From contig JAQTTV010000007.1 in assembly GCA_028710565.1 (NCBI GenBank), forward strand, positions 1-64,000: a stretch of 64,000 nucleotides of DNA, given 5' to 3'. Made by a program: the position numbers and the translations under genes. Shown here in pieces: positions 8,568 to 22,006 of this stretch. The notes under the pieces were generated by a model, which saw only the letters and a list, made by a program, of their open reading frames with translations, was not told the origin of the DNA and did not search any database. This DNA is from Gallionella sp. (lineage in GTDB: Bacteria; Pseudomonadota; Gammaproteobacteria; Burkholderiales; Gallionellaceae). Position 1 is the stretch's first letter. Each line of letters starts with the position of its first letter.

Positions 8568-11500
8568 ATGAGCTACTCTTTCACCGAAAAAAAACGTATT
8601 CGTAAAAGTTTCGCTAAGCGCGTTGGCGCATTGCCAATTCCCTTTTTGCTATCAACGCAATTAGAGTCCTTTGCCGAATTTTTACAAGAGAAAACCCCAG
8701 CAGATCAACGCAAAAATGACGGTTTGCAAGCTGCTTTCAATGGTATTTTTCCGATTGAAAGTCACACAAAAAATGCACGATTAGATTTCGTCAGCTATAC
8801 ATTGGGTCAACCTGCGTTTGACGTGAAGGAATGCCAACAACGTGGCCTTACTTTTGCTTCGCCGTTGCGTGCGCGTGTGCGACTAACCATCATGGACAAA
8901 GAAGCGTCTAAGCCCACGGTCAAAGAAGTGAAGGAGCAAGAAGTCTATATGGGCGAAATGCCCTTGATGACGACAACAGGTTCGTTTGTGATTAACGGAA
9001 CCGAGCGCGTGATCGTTTCACAGTTGCATCGTTCACCTGGTGTATTCTTTGAGCATGATAGGGGCAAAACTCACTCGTCTGGTAAATTGTTATTTTCCGC
9101 ACGTATTATTCCTTACCGTGGTTCATGGTTGGATTTTGAATTTGACGCAAAGGATTACGTCTATTTCCGTATCGATCGTCGTCGCAAAATGCCAGTAACG
9201 ATTTTGTTGCGTTCATTGGGATTTAACAACGAAGAAATTTTGGGCATGTTCTTCGATTTTGACACATTTCATATCGGCAAAAAGGGGCTGCAATTTGATG
9301 TCGTTGCAGAGCGTTTGCGTGGAGATGTGGCTCGCTTTGATATTTTTAATAAAGCTGGCAAAGTTATCGTCGCAAAAGATAAGCGCATCACCGTGCGTCA
9401 TATCCGCGAAATGCAGGCTGATGACATCAAGAAGCTGGCTGTTATGGACGACTTTCTAATTGGACGCGTGTTGGCGACCAATGTAGTCGATACAGACAGT
9501 GGTGAAGTATTGGCAAGTGCCAATGATGAAATAACTGAATCATTGCTGCACAAGTTGCAAGAATCAGGTATCACAAAAATTCAAACGCTTTATACCAACG
9601 ATTTGGATCATGGCGCATTTATCTCGCAAACTTTGCGTACAGATGAAACAACGGATGTCTGGACAGCACGCGTAGCGATTTATCGCATGATGCGTCCTGG
9701 TGAGCCACCAACCGAAGATGCGGTGGAGGCGTTGTTTAACGGCTTGTTCTTCAGTGAAGAGCGTTATGACCTGTCCGTAGTAGGTCGTATGAAGTTTAAT
9801 CGTCGCGTCGGTCGTGAAGAATTGACAGGTTCACCCATTTTGTCTAACGAAGATATCGTTGCAGTGGTGAAGATTTTGGTTGAGCTGCGTAATGGTCGCG
9901 GTGAAATCGACGATATTGATCACTTGGGTAATCGTCGTATTCGCGCCGTAGGTGAATTGGCAGAAAATCAATTCCGTACGGGATTGGCGCGCGTGGAACG
10001 TGCGGTCAAAGAACGCCTTGGGCAAGCTGAAACAGACAACTTGATGCCACATGATTTGATTAACGCTAAGCCAATTTCGGCTGCCGTGAAAGAATTCTTT
10101 GGATCCAGTCAATTGTCGCAATTTATGGATCAAACCAATCCTTTATCGGAAGTGACGCATAAACGTCGTATTTCCGCACTGGGTCCTGGTGGCTTGACGC
10201 GTGAACGTGCTGGCTTTGAAGTTCGCGACGTACATCCTACGCATTACGGTCGTATGTGTCCTATTGAAACGCCTGAAGGTCCAAACATTGGTCTGATTAA
10301 CTCCTTGGCGTTGTATGCGCGTACCAACGAATATGGCTTTATTGAAACGCCCTATTTGAAAGTAGAACATAGCAAAACCACCACGCAAGTGGATTATTTG
10401 TCTGCAATTGAAGAAAGTAAATTCACCATAGCGCAGGCAAATGCGGAATTAGATAAAAAGGGTCATTTCACCGACGAAATCGTTTCTGCACGTCATCGCA
10501 ATGAATTCGTGTTGGCTACGCCTGACAAGTTGGAATACATGGACGTTTCACCTTCCCAAGTGGTATCGGTTGCAGCTTCCCTGATTCCGTTCCTGGAACA
10601 TGACGATGCGAACCGTGCGTTGATGGGTGCCAACATGCAACGTCAAGCGGTGCCTTGCTTGCGCGCTGAAAAGCCGCTGGTGGGGACGGGGATTGAGCGT
10701 ACTGTGGCAGTCGATTCTGGTACAGCAGTTCAATCCACACGTGGTGGTCGTGTTGATTATGTAGATGCCGCGCGTATCGTGATTCGCGTAAATGATGACG
10801 AAACGATTCCAGGAGAAGCAGGGGTCGATATTTATAATCTGACTAAATATACTCGTTCTAACCAAAACACAAATATCAACCAACGTCCATTAGTGAAGGT
10901 TGGCGACGTGTTGGCTAAGGGCGATGTGATTGCGGATGGTGCATCTACAGACATGGGCGAGTTGGCACTGGGTCAAAATATGTTAGTCGCGTTTATGCCA
11001 TGGAACGGCTATAACTACGAAGATTCGATTTTGATTTCTGAACGCGTCTCGGCGCAAGATCGCTTTACCTCGATTCATATCGAAGAGTTGACGGTCGTTG
11101 CGCGTGATACCAAGTTAGGACCTGAAGAAATTACCCGCGATATTCCTAATTTGGCTGAATTGCAATTGGGTCGTTTGGACGAATGTGGCATTGTACACAT
11201 TGGTGCTGAAGTCGTTGTCGGGGACGTGTTGGTTGGTAAAGTAACGCCTAAAGGCGAAACTCAACTGACACCAGAAGAAAAATTGCTGCGTGCGATCTTT
11301 GGTGAAAAAGCATCTGACGTGAAAGACACCAGCCTGCGCGTGCCTGCAGGTAGTTCTGGTACCGTCATTGACGTACAAGTCTTTACCCGTGAAGGCTTGC
11401 AACGTGACAAACGTGCGCAACAAATTATTGATGACGAGTTGAATCGCTACAAGAAGGATTTGGCGGATCAAATGCGGATTGTGGAAGCCGACTTGTTTAC

Positions 11501-12644
11501 GCGTTTGAAAAAGCAATTGTTGGATAAAGTTGCGAACGGCGGTCCAAAGAAATTGGCTAAGGGTACGAAACTGAGCGAAGAGTACTTGTCCAGCGTTGAG
11601 CATCATCAATGGTTCGACATTCGTGTCGCGGATGACGAAGTTGCTGCACAAATGGAGCAAGTTAAAGACGGTTTGGCGCAAAAGCGTTTGGAGTTCGATG
11701 CTGCATTTGAACTGAAAAAACGTAAGTTGACTCAAGGCGACGAGCTGCAAGCAGGTGTGCAAAAAATGGTTAAAGTGTACGTGGCGGTCAAACGTCGCTT
11801 GCAACCAGGCGATAAGATGGCGGGTCGTCACGGTAACAAGGGTGTGGTGTCACGCATTGTTCCTGTGGAAGATATGCCCTACATGGCAGATGGCACCCCT
11901 GTGGATGTGGTGTTGAACCCGTTGGGTGTTCCATCACGTATGAACATTGGTCAGATTTTGGAAACGCATCTGGGCTGGGCAGCTAAAGGTCTAGGTAAGA
12001 AAATCGACGATATGTTGCAAACACACGCGAAAATCGTCGAGCTTCGTAAATTCCTCAACAAAATTTACAATCATCACAATGGTCAAACCGTCGATTTGGA
12101 GTCCTTTACCGATGATGAAATCATTGAGTTGTGCCGTAATTTGAGGCAAGGTGTTACGTTTGCGACCCCAGTGTTCGACGGCGCGAATGAAGAAGAAATT
12201 AAATATATGTTGGAGTTGGCAGGCTTGCCGAAGTCTGGTCAAACAACATTGTATGATGGTCGCACAGGCGAAGCCTTTGATCGTCAAGTGACCGTGGGCT
12301 ACAAGCATGTGCTGAAGCTGCATCACTTGGTCGATGACAAGATGCATGCTCGTTCTACTGGGCCTTACAGCTTAGTTACACAACAACCATTGGGCGGCAA
12401 AGCGCAGTTCGGTGGTCAGCGTTTCGGTGAGATGGAAGTGTGGGCGTTGGAAGCGTATGGCGCGGCGTACACCTTGCAAGAAATGTTGACGGTGAAATCC
12501 GATGACGTGGCGGGTCGTACCAAAGTGTATGAAAGCATCGTGAAGGGCGATCACAAAATTGATGCAGGGATGCCAGAATCCTTTAATGTTGTCATCAAGG
12601 AAATCCGTTCCTTGGCGATTGATATGGATTTGGAACGTCATTAG
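8568..12644 (+). CDS. rpoB: RNA polymerase beta subunit
   Basis: 1358 residues, normal for betaproteobacteria. Forms the catalytic cleft of RNA polymerase with beta'. The rifampicin-binding cluster region is wild-type in appearance ([22 protein letters not shown], where I note the SQLSQFMDQ and HKRR parts). [15 protein letters not shown] and the C-terminal [19 protein letters not shown], which interacts with beta', are present. Preceded by GGAGATTAA; rpoC follows after 70 bases. Confidence 0.98.
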   Translation: MSYSFTEKKRIRKSFAKRVGALPIPFLLSTQLESFAEFLQEKTPADQRKNDGLQAAFNGIFPIESHTKNARLDFVSYTLGQPAFDVKECQQRGLTFASPLRARVRLTIMDKEASKPTVKEVKEQEVYMGEMPLMTTTGSFVINGTERVIVSQLHRSPGVFFEHDRGKTHSSGKLLFSARIIPYRGSWLDFEFDAKDYVYFRIDRRRKMPVTILLRSLGFNNEEILGMFFDFDTFHIGKKGLQFDVVAERLRGDVARFDIFNKAGKVIVAKDKRITVRHIREMQADDIKKLAVMDDFLIGRVLATNVVDTDSGEVLASANDEITESLLHKLQESGITKIQTLYTNDLDHGAFISQTLRTDETTDVWTARVAIYRMMRPGEPPTEDAVEALFNGLFFSEERYDLSVVGRMKFNRRVGREELTGSPILSNEDIVAVVKILVELRNGRGEIDDIDHLGNRRIRAVGELAENQFRTGLARVERAVKERLGQAETDNLMPHDLINAKPISAAVKEFFGSSQLSQFMDQTNPLSEVTHKRRISALGPGGLTRERAGFEVRDVHPTHYGRMCPIETPEGPNIGLINSLALYARTNEYGFIETPYLKVEHSKTTTQVDYLSAIEESKFTIAQANAELDKKGHFTDEIVSARHRNEFVLATPDKLEYMDVSPSQVVSVAASLIPFLEHDDANRALMGANMQRQAVPCLRAEKPLVGTGIERTVAVDSGTAVQSTRGGRVDYVDAARIVIRVNDDETIPGEAGVDIYNLTKYTRSNQNTNINQRPLVKVGDVLAKGDVIADGASTDMGELALGQNMLVAFMPWNGYNYEDSILISERVSAQDRFTSIHIEELTVVARDTKLGPEEITRDIPNLAELQLGRLDECGIVHIGAEVVVGDVLVGKVTPKGETQLTPEEKLLRAIFGEKASDVKDTSLRVPAGSSGTVIDVQVFTREGLQRDKRAQQIIDDELNRYKKDLADQMRIVEADLFTRLKKQLLDKVANGGPKKLAKGTKLSEEYLSSVEHHQWFDIRVADDEVAAQMEQVKDGLAQKRLEFDAAFELKKRKLTQGDELQAGVQKMVKVYVAVKRRLQPGDKMAGRHGNKGVVSRIVPVEDMPYMADGTPVDVVLNPLGVPSRMNIGQILETHLGWAAKGLGKKIDDMLQTHAKIVELRKFLNKIYNHHNGQTVDLESFTDDEIIELCRNLRQGVTFATPVFDGANEEEIKYMLELAGLPKSGQTTLYDGRTGEAFDRQVTVGYKHVLKLHHLVDDKMHARSTGPYSLVTQQPLGGKAQFGGQRFGEMEVWALEAYGAAYTLQEMLTVKSDDVAGRTKVYESIVKGDHKIDAGMPESFNVVIKEIRSLAIDMDLERH

Positions 12645-12714
12645 ATTAGGGCGTTGGCGCAGTGATGCTGCGCCTGCTTTCCAAACCCCTTTTACCCGAT
12701 TTGAGGAGTATTAA

Positions 12715-15700
12715 ATGAAATCCTTGTTAGATTTATTTAAACAAAACACTGAAAAAGAAGAATTCGATTCCATCAAGATTGGCTTGGCGTCGCCTGAAAA
12801 AATCCGTTCTTGGTCTTATGGTGAGGTTAAAAAGCCTGAAACCATCAACTATCGTACGTTCAAACCAGAGCGCGACGGCTTGTTCTGCGCCAAGGTGTTC
12901 GGTCCTGTTAAGGATTACGAATGTTTGTGCGGTAAATACAAACGTCTGAAACATCGCGGTGTGATCTGCGAAAAATGTGGCGTAGAAGTGACCTTGTCCA
13001 AAGTGCGTCGCGAACGCATGGGGCATATTGAATTGGCGTCGCCTGTCGCGCACATTTGGTTTTTGAAATCCTTACCGTCCCGTTTGGGTATGGTGTTGGA
13101 TATCACCCTGCGTGACATCGAACGCGTGTTGTATTTTGAAGCCTATGTTGTCACTGAGCCTGGCATGACCCCTTTGAATCGTGGGCAGTTGTTGTCGGAT
13201 GAAGAGTATTTGGCTAAAACCGAAGAATACGGTGACGAATTTACCGCCTTGATGGGTGCGGAAGGCATACGCGCGTTGTTGAGCAATTTGGATGTTGCCA
13301 ATGAAATCGACGTGATTCGTGCAGACTTGGCTGCGACTGGTTCGGAAACTAAAATCAAGAAATACGCTAAACGCTTGAAAGTGTTGGAAGCGTTTATGAT
13401 TTCAGGCATCAAGCCGCAATGGATGGTGCTGGAAGTATTGCCTGTGTTGCCGCCTGAATTGCGTCCTTTAGTACCGTTGGATGGCGGTCGTTTTGCGACT
13501 TCTGACCTGAACGACTTGTATCGTCGCGTCATTAACCGTAATAACCGTCTGCGTCGTTTGTTGGAGCTGAAGGCTCCAGAAATTATCGTCCGCAACGAAA
13601 AACGTATGTTGCAAGAAGCTGTCGATTCATTGCTGGACAATGGTCGTCGCGGTAAAGCGATGACAGGTGCGAACAAACGTCAGTTGAAATCTCTTGCCGA
13701 TATGATTAAAGGTAAGAGTGGACGTTTCCGTCAAAATTTGTTGGGTAAACGCGTCGATTATTCGGGTCGTTCCGTGATCGTGGTCGGCCCTCAACTCAAG
13801 CTGCATCAATGTGGTTTGCCGAAGAAAATGGCGTTGGAATTGTTCAAGCCGTTTATTTTCAGCCGCTTAGAAGCCATGGGTTTAGCCACCACCATCAAAG
13901 CGTCTAAACGCATGGTTGAGGCTGAAGAGCCTGTCGTTTGGGATATTTTGGAAGAAGTTATCCGCGAACATCCTGTTCTGCTGAACCGCGCACCAACTTT
14001 GCATCGTTTGGGTATTCAAGCCTTTGAACCGATGTTGATCGAAGGTAAAGCGATTCAGTTGCATCCGCTGGTTTGTACTGCGTTCAATGCCGACTTCGAC
14101 GGTGACCAAATGGCGGTTCACGTACCATTGTCGCTGGAAGCACAAATGGAAGCTCGCACTTTGATGTTGGCATCCAATAACGTGCTGGCTCCCGCCAATG
14201 GAGAACCAATCATTGTTCCATCACAAGATATTGTGTTGGGCTTGTATTACCTTACCCGCGAAAAAATGGGCGCGTTGGGCGAAGGTTCTATGTTTGCAAA
14301 CATCGCTGAAGTGTCACGGGCTTATGAGTCACGTGAGGTGGAATTGCAAGCGAAGGTGACAGTTCGTCTTATGGAAATTCATAAAGACGAAAATGGTCAA
14401 CCTTTTGAAAAGCGTGTGCGCCACGAAACAACAGTTGGTCGTGCATTGCTATCTGAAGTATTGCCAGCAGGCTTGCCTTTCGCGCTGATTAACAAAGCAT
14501 TGAAAAAGAAAGAAATCTCTAAGTTAATTAACGCGAGTTTCCGTCAATGCGGATTGCGTGATACCGTTATCATGGCGGATAACTTGATGGCGACAGGTTT
14601 CAAATATGCGACGCGTGCGGGGATTTCTATTGCACTAGATGATATGTTGATGCCACCGCAAAAAGCAGACATGATCGGCGCAGCGGAGAAAGAAGTAAGA
14701 GAAATTTACACGCAATACACTTCAGGTCTTGTGACGGATGGCGAACGCTATAACAAGGTGGTGGATATTTGGGGGCGCACAGCTGACATCGTTGCAAAAG
14801 CGATGATGGAACAGTTAGGAAGCGAACCTGTTATCGATAGAGTAACTGGTGAAGCCCGTGTTGAAAACGGTAAAGTTGTCATGCAAGAGTCGTTTAACTC
14901 AATCTATATGATGGCGGATTCTGGTGCGCGGGGTTCTGCTGCACAGATTCGTCAGCTGGCTGGTATGCGCGGCTTGATGGCAAAACCAGATGGTTCGATT
15001 ATTGAAACGCCGATTACTGCGAACTTCCGCGAAGGTCTGAGCATGTTGCAGTACTTTATTTCCACTCATGGTGCACGTAAAGGTCTGGCAGATACAGCGT
15101 TGAAAACAGCGAATTCGGGCTATTTGACTCGTCGTTTGGTGGACGTAACCCAAGATTTGGTTGTGATTGAGGAAGATTGCGGTACCAAAATCGGCACCTC
15201 AATGAAGGCGATTGTCGAAGGTGGTGAGGTGATCGAGGCTTTGCGTGAGCGTATTTTAGGTCGCGTGGTCAATGCTGACGTGGTGAATCCTGAATCAGGT
15301 GAAACGCTGTATGAAGCGGGTTCATTGTTAGACGAATCTGCTGTAGAACGTATTGAAGCCTTGGGCGTGGATGAAGTGGTTGTGCGCACACCGTTGAATT
15401 GCGAAACACGCTTTGGTTTGTGCGCCCGTTGCTATGGTCGTGATCTTGGTCGCGGTGGTATGGTCAATGTGGGTGAAGCTGTGGGTGTGATTGCGGCGCA
15501 ATCCATTGGTGAGCCAGGTACTCAGTTGACGATGCGTACCTTCCACGTTGGGGGTGCTGCGTCACGAAATGTGGTTGCGAGCCAAATCGAAAGCAAGTCT
15601 AACGGCGTGTTGAAACATAGTCCAAATATGCGGATTGTTAACACTGTGCGTGGCGAAGTAATCGTCGTGGCGCGTAGTGCGGAAGTTATTATTACTGATG

Positions 15701-16953
15701 ACTATGGTCGCGAGCGAGAACGTCATAAGGTGCCATATGGTGCGACCTTGACGATTAAAGAGGGGGAGACCGTACGTGCGGGTATCGTACTGGCAACATG
15801 GGATCCACATACTCGTCCAATTATTACTGAATACGCGGGTCGTATCAGCTTCCAAAATGTGGAAGAGGGTGTGACTGTTGCGAAGCAAATTGATGAAGTA
15901 ACTGGCTTGTCAACACTAGTCGTGATTGATCCTAAGCAACGTGCAGGTACGCAAGGTAAGGGTGTGCGCCCCATGGTGCGTTTGTATGATGAAACAGGTC
16001 AAGAAGTTAAGCTACATGGTACTGAAACGGCTGTGAGCGTTACGTTCCAAACTGGTTCAATTATTACGGTTGAAGATGGGCAGATGGTTGGCGTGGGCGA
16101 TGTGCTAGCACGTATGTTACAAGAAAGCTCTAAAACGCGTGATATTACGGGTGGTTTGCCGCGAGTGGCTGAGTTGTTTGAAGCGCGCATTCCGAAAGAC
16201 GCTGGTATGCTGGCCGAATGCACAGGGACTGTTTCCTTCGGTAAAGATACCAAAGGTAAGCAACGTCTGGTTATTACAGATTTGGACGGCGTTGCCAATG
16301 AATTCTTGATACCTAAAGAAAAGCATGTGTTGGCACATGATGGTCAGGTGGTGAATCGTGGGGAAATGATTGTGGATGGCCCAGCGGATCCACATGATAT
16401 TCTTCGCTTGCTAGGCGTCGCTGAATTGGCGCGCTACATCACCGATGAGGTGCAAGAGGTTTACCGCTTACAAGGCGTTAAGATCAGCGATAAGCACATT
16501 GAAGTCATTGTGCGTCAAATGTTGCGTCGTGTACAAATTAGTGATGTGGGTGATACTCGTTTTATTATCGGTGAACAAGTTGAGCGAGCCGACCTGTTGG
16601 TTGAAAATGAGCGTGTGATGCGTGAAGGTAAGAATCCAGCTACTTTCAACTACATGCTGTTAGGTATTACCAAAGCATCTTTGTCCACTGATTCGTTTAT
16701 CTCAGCGGCTTCTTTCCAAGAAACTACACGTGTGTTGACCGAAGCAGCTATCATGGGCAAAAAGGACGATTTACGTGGCTTGAAAGAAAACGTGATTGTT
16801 GGGCGTTTGATTCCAGCAGGTACTGGTTTAGCCTATCACACGGCACGTCGCAAACAGCGATTGGGAATTGATATTGCCGAAGGGCGCGGCTTGCGAACCG
16901 ATGATGTGATAGCGGCAGGTGAATCACTTGACACGTTAGCTGTTTCTCACTAG
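12715..16953 (+). CDS. rpoC: RNA polymerase beta' subunit
   Basis: 1412 residues. N-terminal zinc ribbon CLCGKY...CEKCGVE (from about residue 70), active-site loop NADFDGDQM with Mg-binding D460, D462 and D464, trigger-loop region beginning [18 protein letters not shown], and a second zinc site built from [13 protein letters not shown]. Cotranscribed with rpoB. The sequence is complete and ordinary for the class. Confidence 0.98.
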   Translation: MKSLLDLFKQNTEKEEFDSIKIGLASPEKIRSWSYGEVKKPETINYRTFKPERDGLFCAKVFGPVKDYECLCGKYKRLKHRGVICEKCGVEVTLSKVRRERMGHIELASPVAHIWFLKSLPSRLGMVLDITLRDIERVLYFEAYVVTEPGMTPLNRGQLLSDEEYLAKTEEYGDEFTALMGAEGIRALLSNLDVANEIDVIRADLAATGSETKIKKYAKRLKVLEAFMISGIKPQWMVLEVLPVLPPELRPLVPLDGGRFATSDLNDLYRRVINRNNRLRRLLELKAPEIIVRNEKRMLQEAVDSLLDNGRRGKAMTGANKRQLKSLADMIKGKSGRFRQNLLGKRVDYSGRSVIVVGPQLKLHQCGLPKKMALELFKPFIFSRLEAMGLATTIKASKRMVEAEEPVVWDILEEVIREHPVLLNRAPTLHRLGIQAFEPMLIEGKAIQLHPLVCTAFNADFDGDQMAVHVPLSLEAQMEARTLMLASNNVLAPANGEPIIVPSQDIVLGLYYLTREKMGALGEGSMFANIAEVSRAYESREVELQAKVTVRLMEIHKDENGQPFEKRVRHETTVGRALLSEVLPAGLPFALINKALKKKEISKLINASFRQCGLRDTVIMADNLMATGFKYATRAGISIALDDMLMPPQKADMIGAAEKEVREIYTQYTSGLVTDGERYNKVVDIWGRTADIVAKAMMEQLGSEPVIDRVTGEARVENGKVVMQESFNSIYMMADSGARGSAAQIRQLAGMRGLMAKPDGSIIETPITANFREGLSMLQYFISTHGARKGLADTALKTANSGYLTRRLVDVTQDLVVIEEDCGTKIGTSMKAIVEGGEVIEALRERILGRVVNADVVNPESGETLYEAGSLLDESAVERIEALGVDEVVVRTPLNCETRFGLCARCYGRDLGRGGMVNVGEAVGVIAAQSIGEPGTQLTMRTFHVGGAASRNVVASQIESKSNGVLKHSPNMRIVNTVRGEVIVVARSAEVIITDDYGRERERHKVPYGATLTIKEGETVRAGIVLATWDPHTRPIITEYAGRISFQNVEEGVTVAKQIDEVTGLSTLVVIDPKQRAGTQGKGVRPMVRLYDETGQEVKLHGTETAVSVTFQTGSIITVEDGQMVGVGDVLARMLQESSKTRDITGGLPRVAELFEARIPKDAGMLAECTGTVSFGKDTKGKQRLVITDLDGVANEFLIPKEKHVLAHDGQVVNRGEMIVDGPADPHDILRLLGVAELARYITDEVQEVYRLQGVKISDKHIEVIVRQMLRRVQISDVGDTRFIIGEQVERADLLVENERVMREGKNPATFNYMLLGITKASLSTDSFISAASFQETTRVLTEAAIMGKKDDLRGLKENVIVGRLIPAGTGLAYHTARRKQRLGIDIAEGRGLRTDDVIAAGESLDTLAVSH

Positions 16954-17066
16954 AATTCGCAACCTTTTTTTCGTTGCAATGGGCGAGTAAGTGTCCCGTT
17001 GGAACGGTGATTTTATGAGTTTGATTTTTTAACGATTTTTCAGAAATTTATTAGGATGTTTAGACA

Positions 17067-17441
17067 ATGCCAACCATTAACCAGTTAATTCGCAAACCGC
17101 GTGTCGCAATTGTAGAAAAGAGCAAAGTTCCAGCTTTGGGCGGTTCTCCGCAAAAGCGCGGCGTGTGCACCCGTGTATACACGACCACTCCAAAGAAGCC
17201 TAACTCTGCGTTGCGTAAAGTCGCCAAGGTGCGTTTGACCAACGGTTTTGAGGTGATTAGCTACATCGGCGGTGAAGGTCATAACTTGCAAGAACATAGC
17301 GTCGTGCTGTTGCGCGGTGGTCGTGTGAAGGATTTGCCAGGTGTGCGTTATCACATGGTGCGCGGTAGCTTGGATACCGCAGGCGTGAAAGATCGTAAAC
17401 AAGCGCGTTCCAAATACGGTTCTAAGCGTCCTAAGAAATAA
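17067..17441 (+). CDS. rpsL: 30S ribosomal protein S12
   Basis: 124 residues. Decoding-centre protein of the small subunit. [12 protein letters not shown] carries K43, and the [12 protein letters not shown] loop carries the second lysine at which streptomycin resistance usually arises; both are the sensitive type. First gene of the str operon (rpsL-rpsG-fusA-tufA). The 113-base gap after rpoC shows no clear terminator. Confidence 0.97.
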   Translation: MPTINQLIRKPRVAIVEKSKVPALGGSPQKRGVCTRVYTTTPKKPNSALRKVAKVRLTNGFEVISYIGGEGHNLQEHSVVLLRGGRVKDLPGVRYHMVRGSLDTAGVKDRKQARSKYGSKRPKK

Positions 17442-17535
17442 TTTAGTCGCCATTCGGGTGTCCTTAAAATGCTAACGAAAGTTAGGTTCTAAGTGATGCC
17501 CATTAAAAATTTAAGCCATTCATTTAGAGGTAGAT

Positions 17536-18006
17536 ATGCCAAGACGTAGAGAAGTCCCCAAACGCGAAGTCCTGCCAGATCCAAAATTCGGTAACCAGGA
17601 TTTGTCCAAGTTCGTTAATGTATTGATGACAGCGGGTAAAAAATCTGTTGCTGAACGCATTTTGTACGGTGCGTTGGAGCAAATCGGCAAGAAAACAGGT
17701 AAAGACGCAATTGAAGTGTTTAACACTGCATTGAATAACGCTAAGCCACAAGTTGAAGTGAAGAGCCGTCGTGTAGGCGGTGCTAACTATCAAGTTCCTG
17801 TTGAAGTGCGTCCATCTCGTCGTATGGCATTGTCCATGCGTTGGTTGCGCGAAGCAGCGCGTAAACGTGGTGAAAAATCCATGGGTATGCGTTTGGCAGG
17901 TGAATTGATTGATGCGTCTGAAGGTCGTGGTGGTGCTGTAAAAAAACGTGAAGAAGTTCATCGTATGGCTGAAGCGAACAAAGCGTTCTCACATTTCCGT
18001 TTCTAA
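17536..18006 (+). CDS. rpsG: 30S ribosomal protein S7
   Basis: 156 residues. Primary 16S rRNA 3'-domain binder and, in E. coli, the translational repressor of the str operon. [17 protein letters not shown] start and [16 protein letters not shown] are typical. Preceded by GAGGTAG. Lies 94 bases after rpsL and 39 before fusA. Confidence 0.97.
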   Translation: MPRRREVPKREVLPDPKFGNQDLSKFVNVLMTAGKKSVAERILYGALEQIGKKTGKDAIEVFNTALNNAKPQVEVKSRRVGGANYQVPVEVRPSRRMALSMRWLREAARKRGEKSMGMRLAGELIDASEGRGGAVKKREEVHRMAEANKAFSHFRF

Positions 18007-18045
18007 TTTAGCATTACTAATCAGACTTATAGTTAGGTAATCATC

Positions 18046-20139
18046 GTGGCTCGTAAAACACCTATTAACCGTTACCGCAATATCGGTATCAGCGCGCACA
18101 TTGATGCGGGCAAAACGACGACAACTGAACGTATCCTGTTCTACACGGGCGTAAGCCACAAAATCGGTGAAGTGCATGATGGCGCGGCTACCATGGACTG
18201 GATGGAGCAGGAGCAGGAGCGTGGTATCACGATTACTTCTGCTGCAACGACTTGCTTTTGGAAAGGCATGGAGAAGCAGTTTGATGAACATCGCTTTAAT
18301 ATCATCGACACCCCTGGTCACGTTGACTTCACGATTGAAGTGGAACGTTCCATGCGGGTGCTTGATGGTGCGTGCATGGTTTATTGCGCGGTAGGTGGTG
18401 TACAGCCACAATCTGAAACTGTTTGGCGTCAAGCAAATAAGTACAAAGTGCCACGTTTAGCTTTCGTCAATAAGATGGATCGTCAAGGTGCAAACTTCTT
18501 TAAAGTTGTAGAGCAGATGGCTTTGCGTTTACGCGCGAATCCAGTGCCGATTGTTATTCCTATCGGCGCGGAAGAAAAATTTGAAGGTGTAGTTGACCTG
18601 ATTAAAATGAAGGCGATTTACTGGGACGAAGCTTCTCAAGGGATGAAATTCGACTATCGTGAGATTCCAGCCGAATTGTTAGAAAGCGCAAACGAATGGC
18701 GCGCAAAGATGGTCGAGACAGCAGCTGAAGCTTCTGAAGATCTGATGAATACCTATCTTGAAAATGGTGATCTGACCGAAGAAGAAATTATTTACGGCCT
18801 ACGTACACGTACTATTGCTTGTGAAATTCAGCCTATGATGTGCGGTTCTGCCTTTAAAAATAAGGGTGTTCAGCGTATGTTGGATGCTGTTATTCAGTTT
18901 ATGCCATCTCCAGTAGACATTCCTGATGTGACAGGTGAGACTGAAGAAGGTGAGAAGATTTCACGTAAGGCTGATGATTCTGAGAGCTTCTCTGCGTTAG
19001 CATTTAAGTTAATGACGGATCCTTTTGTGGGTCAGTTGACTTTTGTTCGCGTCTATTCTGGTGTGCTGAAAAAGGGCGATACAGTTTATAACTCAGTGCG
19101 CGGTAAGAAAGAACGTATTGGTCGTATCGTTCAAATGCACGCAAATGAACGTCAAGAAGTTGATGAAATTTTGGCTGGCGACATCGCGGCATGTATTGGT
19201 CTGAAAGACGTTACCACAGGTGAGTCGCTGTGTGACATCAATAAACCAATCATTCTGGAACGCATGGTGTTCCCTGAACCCGTTATTCACGTAGCGGTTG
19301 AGCCTAAAACCAAGGCGGATCAAGAAAAGATGGGTCATGCTTTGGGTCGCTTGGCAGCTGAAGATCCTTCTTTCCGTATTCGTACAGATGAAGAATCTGG
19401 TCAGACCATTATGTCGGGCATGGGTGAGTTGCACCTTGAAATCTTGGTTGATCGTATGCGTCGTGAGTTTGGTGTTGAAGCCAACGTAGGTGCACCTCAA
19501 GTTGCTTATCGTGAAGCGATCCGCAAAATGGTAGAAGTTGAAGGCAAATTTGTTAAACAGTCTGGTGGTAAAGGGCAGTTTGGTCGTGTGATGCTTAAAA
19601 TGGAACCTAATGAAACGGGTAAGGGTTTTGAGTTTATTGATGCGATCAAGGGCGGTGCTGTTCCACGTGAATTCATTCCAGCGGTTGAAAAAGGGCTGCG
19701 CGAAACGTTGCCAAATGGTGTCTTGGCTGGCTTTCCAGTTGTAGATGTCAAGGTAACATTGTTCGACGGTTCATACCATGAAGTGGATTCCAATGAAAAC
19801 GCGTTTAAGATGGCGGCTTCGATGGGGTTCAAGGACGGTATGCGTAAAGCAAACCCAGTTTTGCTTGAGCCTATGATGGCAGTTGAAGTCGAAACGCCAG
19901 AAGACTATGCGGGTACAGTCATGGGTGACTTGTCGTCACGCCGTGGTATGGTTCAAGGGATGGACGATATGATGGGTGGTGGTAAATCCATTAAGGCTGA
20001 AGTGCCGTTGGCTGAAATGTTTGGTTATTCCACCGCGTTGCGCTCAGCTACTCAAGGGCGTGCGACTTACACCATGGAATTCAAGCACTATTCCGAAGCA
20101 CCGAAAAACGTCGCTGAAGCGATTATGAATAAAAAATAA
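18046..20139 (+). CDS. fusA: Elongation factor G
   Basis: 697 residues from GTG 18046 ([15 protein letters not shown]). Catalyses ribosomal translocation and, with RRF, ribosome recycling. GTPase motifs [18 protein letters not shown] and NKMDRQGAN are present, followed by domains II-V, ending in the EF-G C-terminal fold ([14 protein letters not shown]). Between rpsG and tufA in the str operon. Confidence 0.98.
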   Translation: MARKTPINRYRNIGISAHIDAGKTTTTERILFYTGVSHKIGEVHDGAATMDWMEQEQERGITITSAATTCFWKGMEKQFDEHRFNIIDTPGHVDFTIEVERSMRVLDGACMVYCAVGGVQPQSETVWRQANKYKVPRLAFVNKMDRQGANFFKVVEQMALRLRANPVPIVIPIGAEEKFEGVVDLIKMKAIYWDEASQGMKFDYREIPAELLESANEWRAKMVETAAEASEDLMNTYLENGDLTEEEIIYGLRTRTIACEIQPMMCGSAFKNKGVQRMLDAVIQFMPSPVDIPDVTGETEEGEKISRKADDSESFSALAFKLMTDPFVGQLTFVRVYSGVLKKGDTVYNSVRGKKERIGRIVQMHANERQEVDEILAGDIAACIGLKDVTTGESLCDINKPIILERMVFPEPVIHVAVEPKTKADQEKMGHALGRLAAEDPSFRIRTDEESGQTIMSGMGELHLEILVDRMRREFGVEANVGAPQVAYREAIRKMVEVEGKFVKQSGGKGQFGRVMLKMEPNETGKGFEFIDAIKGGAVPREFIPAVEKGLRETLPNGVLAGFPVVDVKVTLFDGSYHEVDSNENAFKMAASMGFKDGMRKANPVLLEPMMAVEVETPEDYAGTVMGDLSSRRGMVQGMDDMMGGGKSIKAEVPLAEMFGYSTALRSATQGRATYTMEFKHYSEAPKNVAEAIMNKK

Positions 20140-20243
20140 TTGTTTTAAGGCAGTCGTAAAACACAAATCGTCAGCCAATTGTTGAAAAACAAGGGGCTGG
20201 CGATTCAGAATTTCTAACTATCTAAACTCAAAGGGCGAAAATA

Positions 20244-21434
20244 ATGGCAAAGAGTAAATTTGAACGCACGAAGCCGCACGTCAACGTAGGTACAATTGGC
20301 CACGTGGATCACGGTAAAACCACATTGACTGCAGCGATCACAATGGTGTTGTCGAAGAAGTTTGGTGGCGAAGCTAAAGCTTACGACCAAATTGACGCGG
20401 CACCAGAAGAAAAAGCACGCGGCATTACCATCAATACTGCACACGTTGAATACGAAACGGCTAATCGCCACTACGCACACGTTGACTGCCCAGGCCATGC
20501 TGACTATGTTAAAAACATGATCACGGGTGCTGCGCAAATGGACGGCGCGATTCTGGTTTGTTCCGCAGCGGATGGTCCTATGCCACAAACGCGTGAACAC
20601 ATCCTGTTGGCACGTCAAGTTGGTGTTCCATACATTGTTGTGTTCTTGAACAAATGCGACATGGTCGACGACGAAGAATTGCTGGAATTGGTTGAAATGG
20701 AAGTACGTGAATTGCTTTCCAAATACGACTTCCCAGGTGATGACGTGCCTATCATCAAAGGTTCAGCCATGTTGGCCGTTAAAGGCGATCAATCTGAAAT
20801 CGGCGAACCAGCAATCTTCCGTTTGGCAGATGCATTGGACAGCTACATCCCCACACCAGAACGCGCAATCGATGGCTCATTCCTGATGCCAGTTGAAGAC
20901 GTATTCTCCATCTCTGGTCGTGGTACTGTTGTTACAGGTCGTATCGAACGCGGTATCATCAAAGTTGGCGAAGCAATTGAAATCGTTGGTATCAAAGCAA
21001 CACAAGTATCTACATGTACTGGCGTTGAAATGTTCCGCAAATTGTTGGACGAAGGTCGTGCAGGCGATAACGTTGGTGTGCTGTTGCGCGGCACGAAACG
21101 TGAAGATGTTGAACGTGGTCAAGTATTGTGCAAACCAGGTTCAATCAAGCCACACACCAAGTTCACTGCGGAAATCTACGTGTTGGGCAAAGATGAAGGT
21201 GGTCGTCATACGCCATTCTTCCAAGGCTACCGTCCACAGTTCTACTTCCGTACTACGGACGTGACAGGTGCTGTAGAATTGCCAGCAGGTACAGAAATGG
21301 TTATGCCAGGCGACAACGTCAGCATCACAGTGAATCTGATCAACCCCATCGCGATGGAAGAAGGTCTCCGCTTCGCGATCCGTGAAGGCGGTCGTACCGT
21401 TGGTGCGGGTGTGGTTGCTAAAATCATCGAGTAA
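20244..21434 (+). CDS. tufA: Elongation factor Tu (second copy)
   Basis: 396 residues, identical in protein to the copy at 3730. Reading the two side by side, DNA identity begins exactly at ATG and ends in the last codons, where AAA-ATC-ATC replaces AAG-ATT-ATT; flanks are unrelated. This points to recent gene conversion confined to the coding sequence. Last gene of the str operon; a terminator follows. Confidence 0.98.
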   Translation: MAKSKFERTKPHVNVGTIGHVDHGKTTLTAAITMVLSKKFGGEAKAYDQIDAAPEEKARGITINTAHVEYETANRHYAHVDCPGHADYVKNMITGAAQMDGAILVCSAADGPMPQTREHILLARQVGVPYIVVFLNKCDMVDDEELLELVEMEVRELLSKYDFPGDDVPIIKGSAMLAVKGDQSEIGEPAIFRLADALDSYIPTPERAIDGSFLMPVEDVFSISGRGTVVTGRIERGIIKVGEAIEIVGIKATQVSTCTGVEMFRKLLDEGRAGDNVGVLLRGTKREDVERGQVLCKPGSIKPHTKFTAEIYVLGKDEGGRHTPFFQGYRPQFYFRTTDVTGAVELPAGTEMVMPGDNVSITVNLINPIAMEEGLRFAIREGGRTVGAGVVAKIIE

Positions 21435-21442
21435 TAAAAGCT

Positions 21443-21512
21443 GAGAAGGGGTAAGGGAGAAGAGGGAGGGTGGTGTAGGTTTGCCCTTTTCACTTTACTC
21501 TTCACCCTTCAC
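21443..21512. repeat. Dispersed purine/pyrimidine repeat, copy 1
   Basis: Begins GAGAAGGGGTAAGGGAGAAG and ends in a pyrimidine arm (CCCTTTTCACTTTACTCTTC, then ACCCTTCAC). It shares TAAGGGAGAAGAGG with the repeat at 42068-42170 and has the same purine-arm/pyrimidine-arm design. It lies between the tufA stop and the terminator. Confidence 0.5.
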
Positions 21513-21514
21513 AA

Positions 21515-21552
21515 TAAAAAAACCGCAAGGGATTATCCTTGCGGTTTTTTTT
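21515..21552 (+). terminator. Terminator of the str operon
   Basis: AACCGCAAGG-GATTAT-CCTTGCGGTT (21521-21546), a perfect 10-bp stem with an A run before and a run of eight T's ending it. Strong and possibly bidirectional. It isolates tufA from the accessory DNA that follows. Confidence 0.9.
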
Positions 21553-21752
21553 GCGCTTAGCGGCGCAGTTCAACTGTTGGTCCAGATAAATGAAAGACTT
21601 TTGACTGATAACTACCATAAGCGTAACGTGCCACGTCACTGATATAAGGGATCAATCTTTAGTCGAAACCTCCGCTGTATAGCCGAAGCACTACAAGTCG
21701 ATTTCATCAATAATTTCAGCGGCACGTCGTACTTTGCAATCGTTTTGAAGTT

Positions 21753-22004
21753 CTTCCGCTATATCTGGCACAGGGCGAGGATGAGGCTACTAGTCGGGCT
21801 GAATATCGTGGGCTGTTAGTAGTGAACTGGATGATGCAGCGATAGCGGATATTCGACTGGCACGGACTCAAGGGCGGGGAAACGAACGATTCAGTGGATG
21901 TGCGGCTGTCGGTGTGAGGTGTGCGCAAAGCAAGCCTGTGCAGACCAATGGTCAAGCACGAACAGCGTGAGCAGGTTGAAGATAAAAGTGATTTTGGGTT
22001 TTGA
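21753..22004 (+). pseudogene. Decayed 3' end of a REP-associated (RAYT/Y1) transposase
   Basis: Across shifting frames the region reads YLAQGEDEATSRAEYRGLL, then SELDDAAIADIRLA, then GRGNERFSG, and ends near QREQVEDKSDFGF and a stop at 22002. This order (YRGLF, a DIR-LA helix, LGNERF, a short basic tail) matches the C-terminus of RAYT transposases. At least two frameshifts and a stop interrupt it and nothing of the catalytic HUH domain is recognisable. Moderate confidence, based on motif order rather than a search. The bases 21553-21752 show no other gene. Confidence 0.45.
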
Positions 22005-22006
22005 AC

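Noticed and set aside
16954..17066. GCAAC...GTTGC after rpoC as a terminator
   Set aside because: Five-base stem with the T run inside the loop rather than after it; not an intrinsic terminator.
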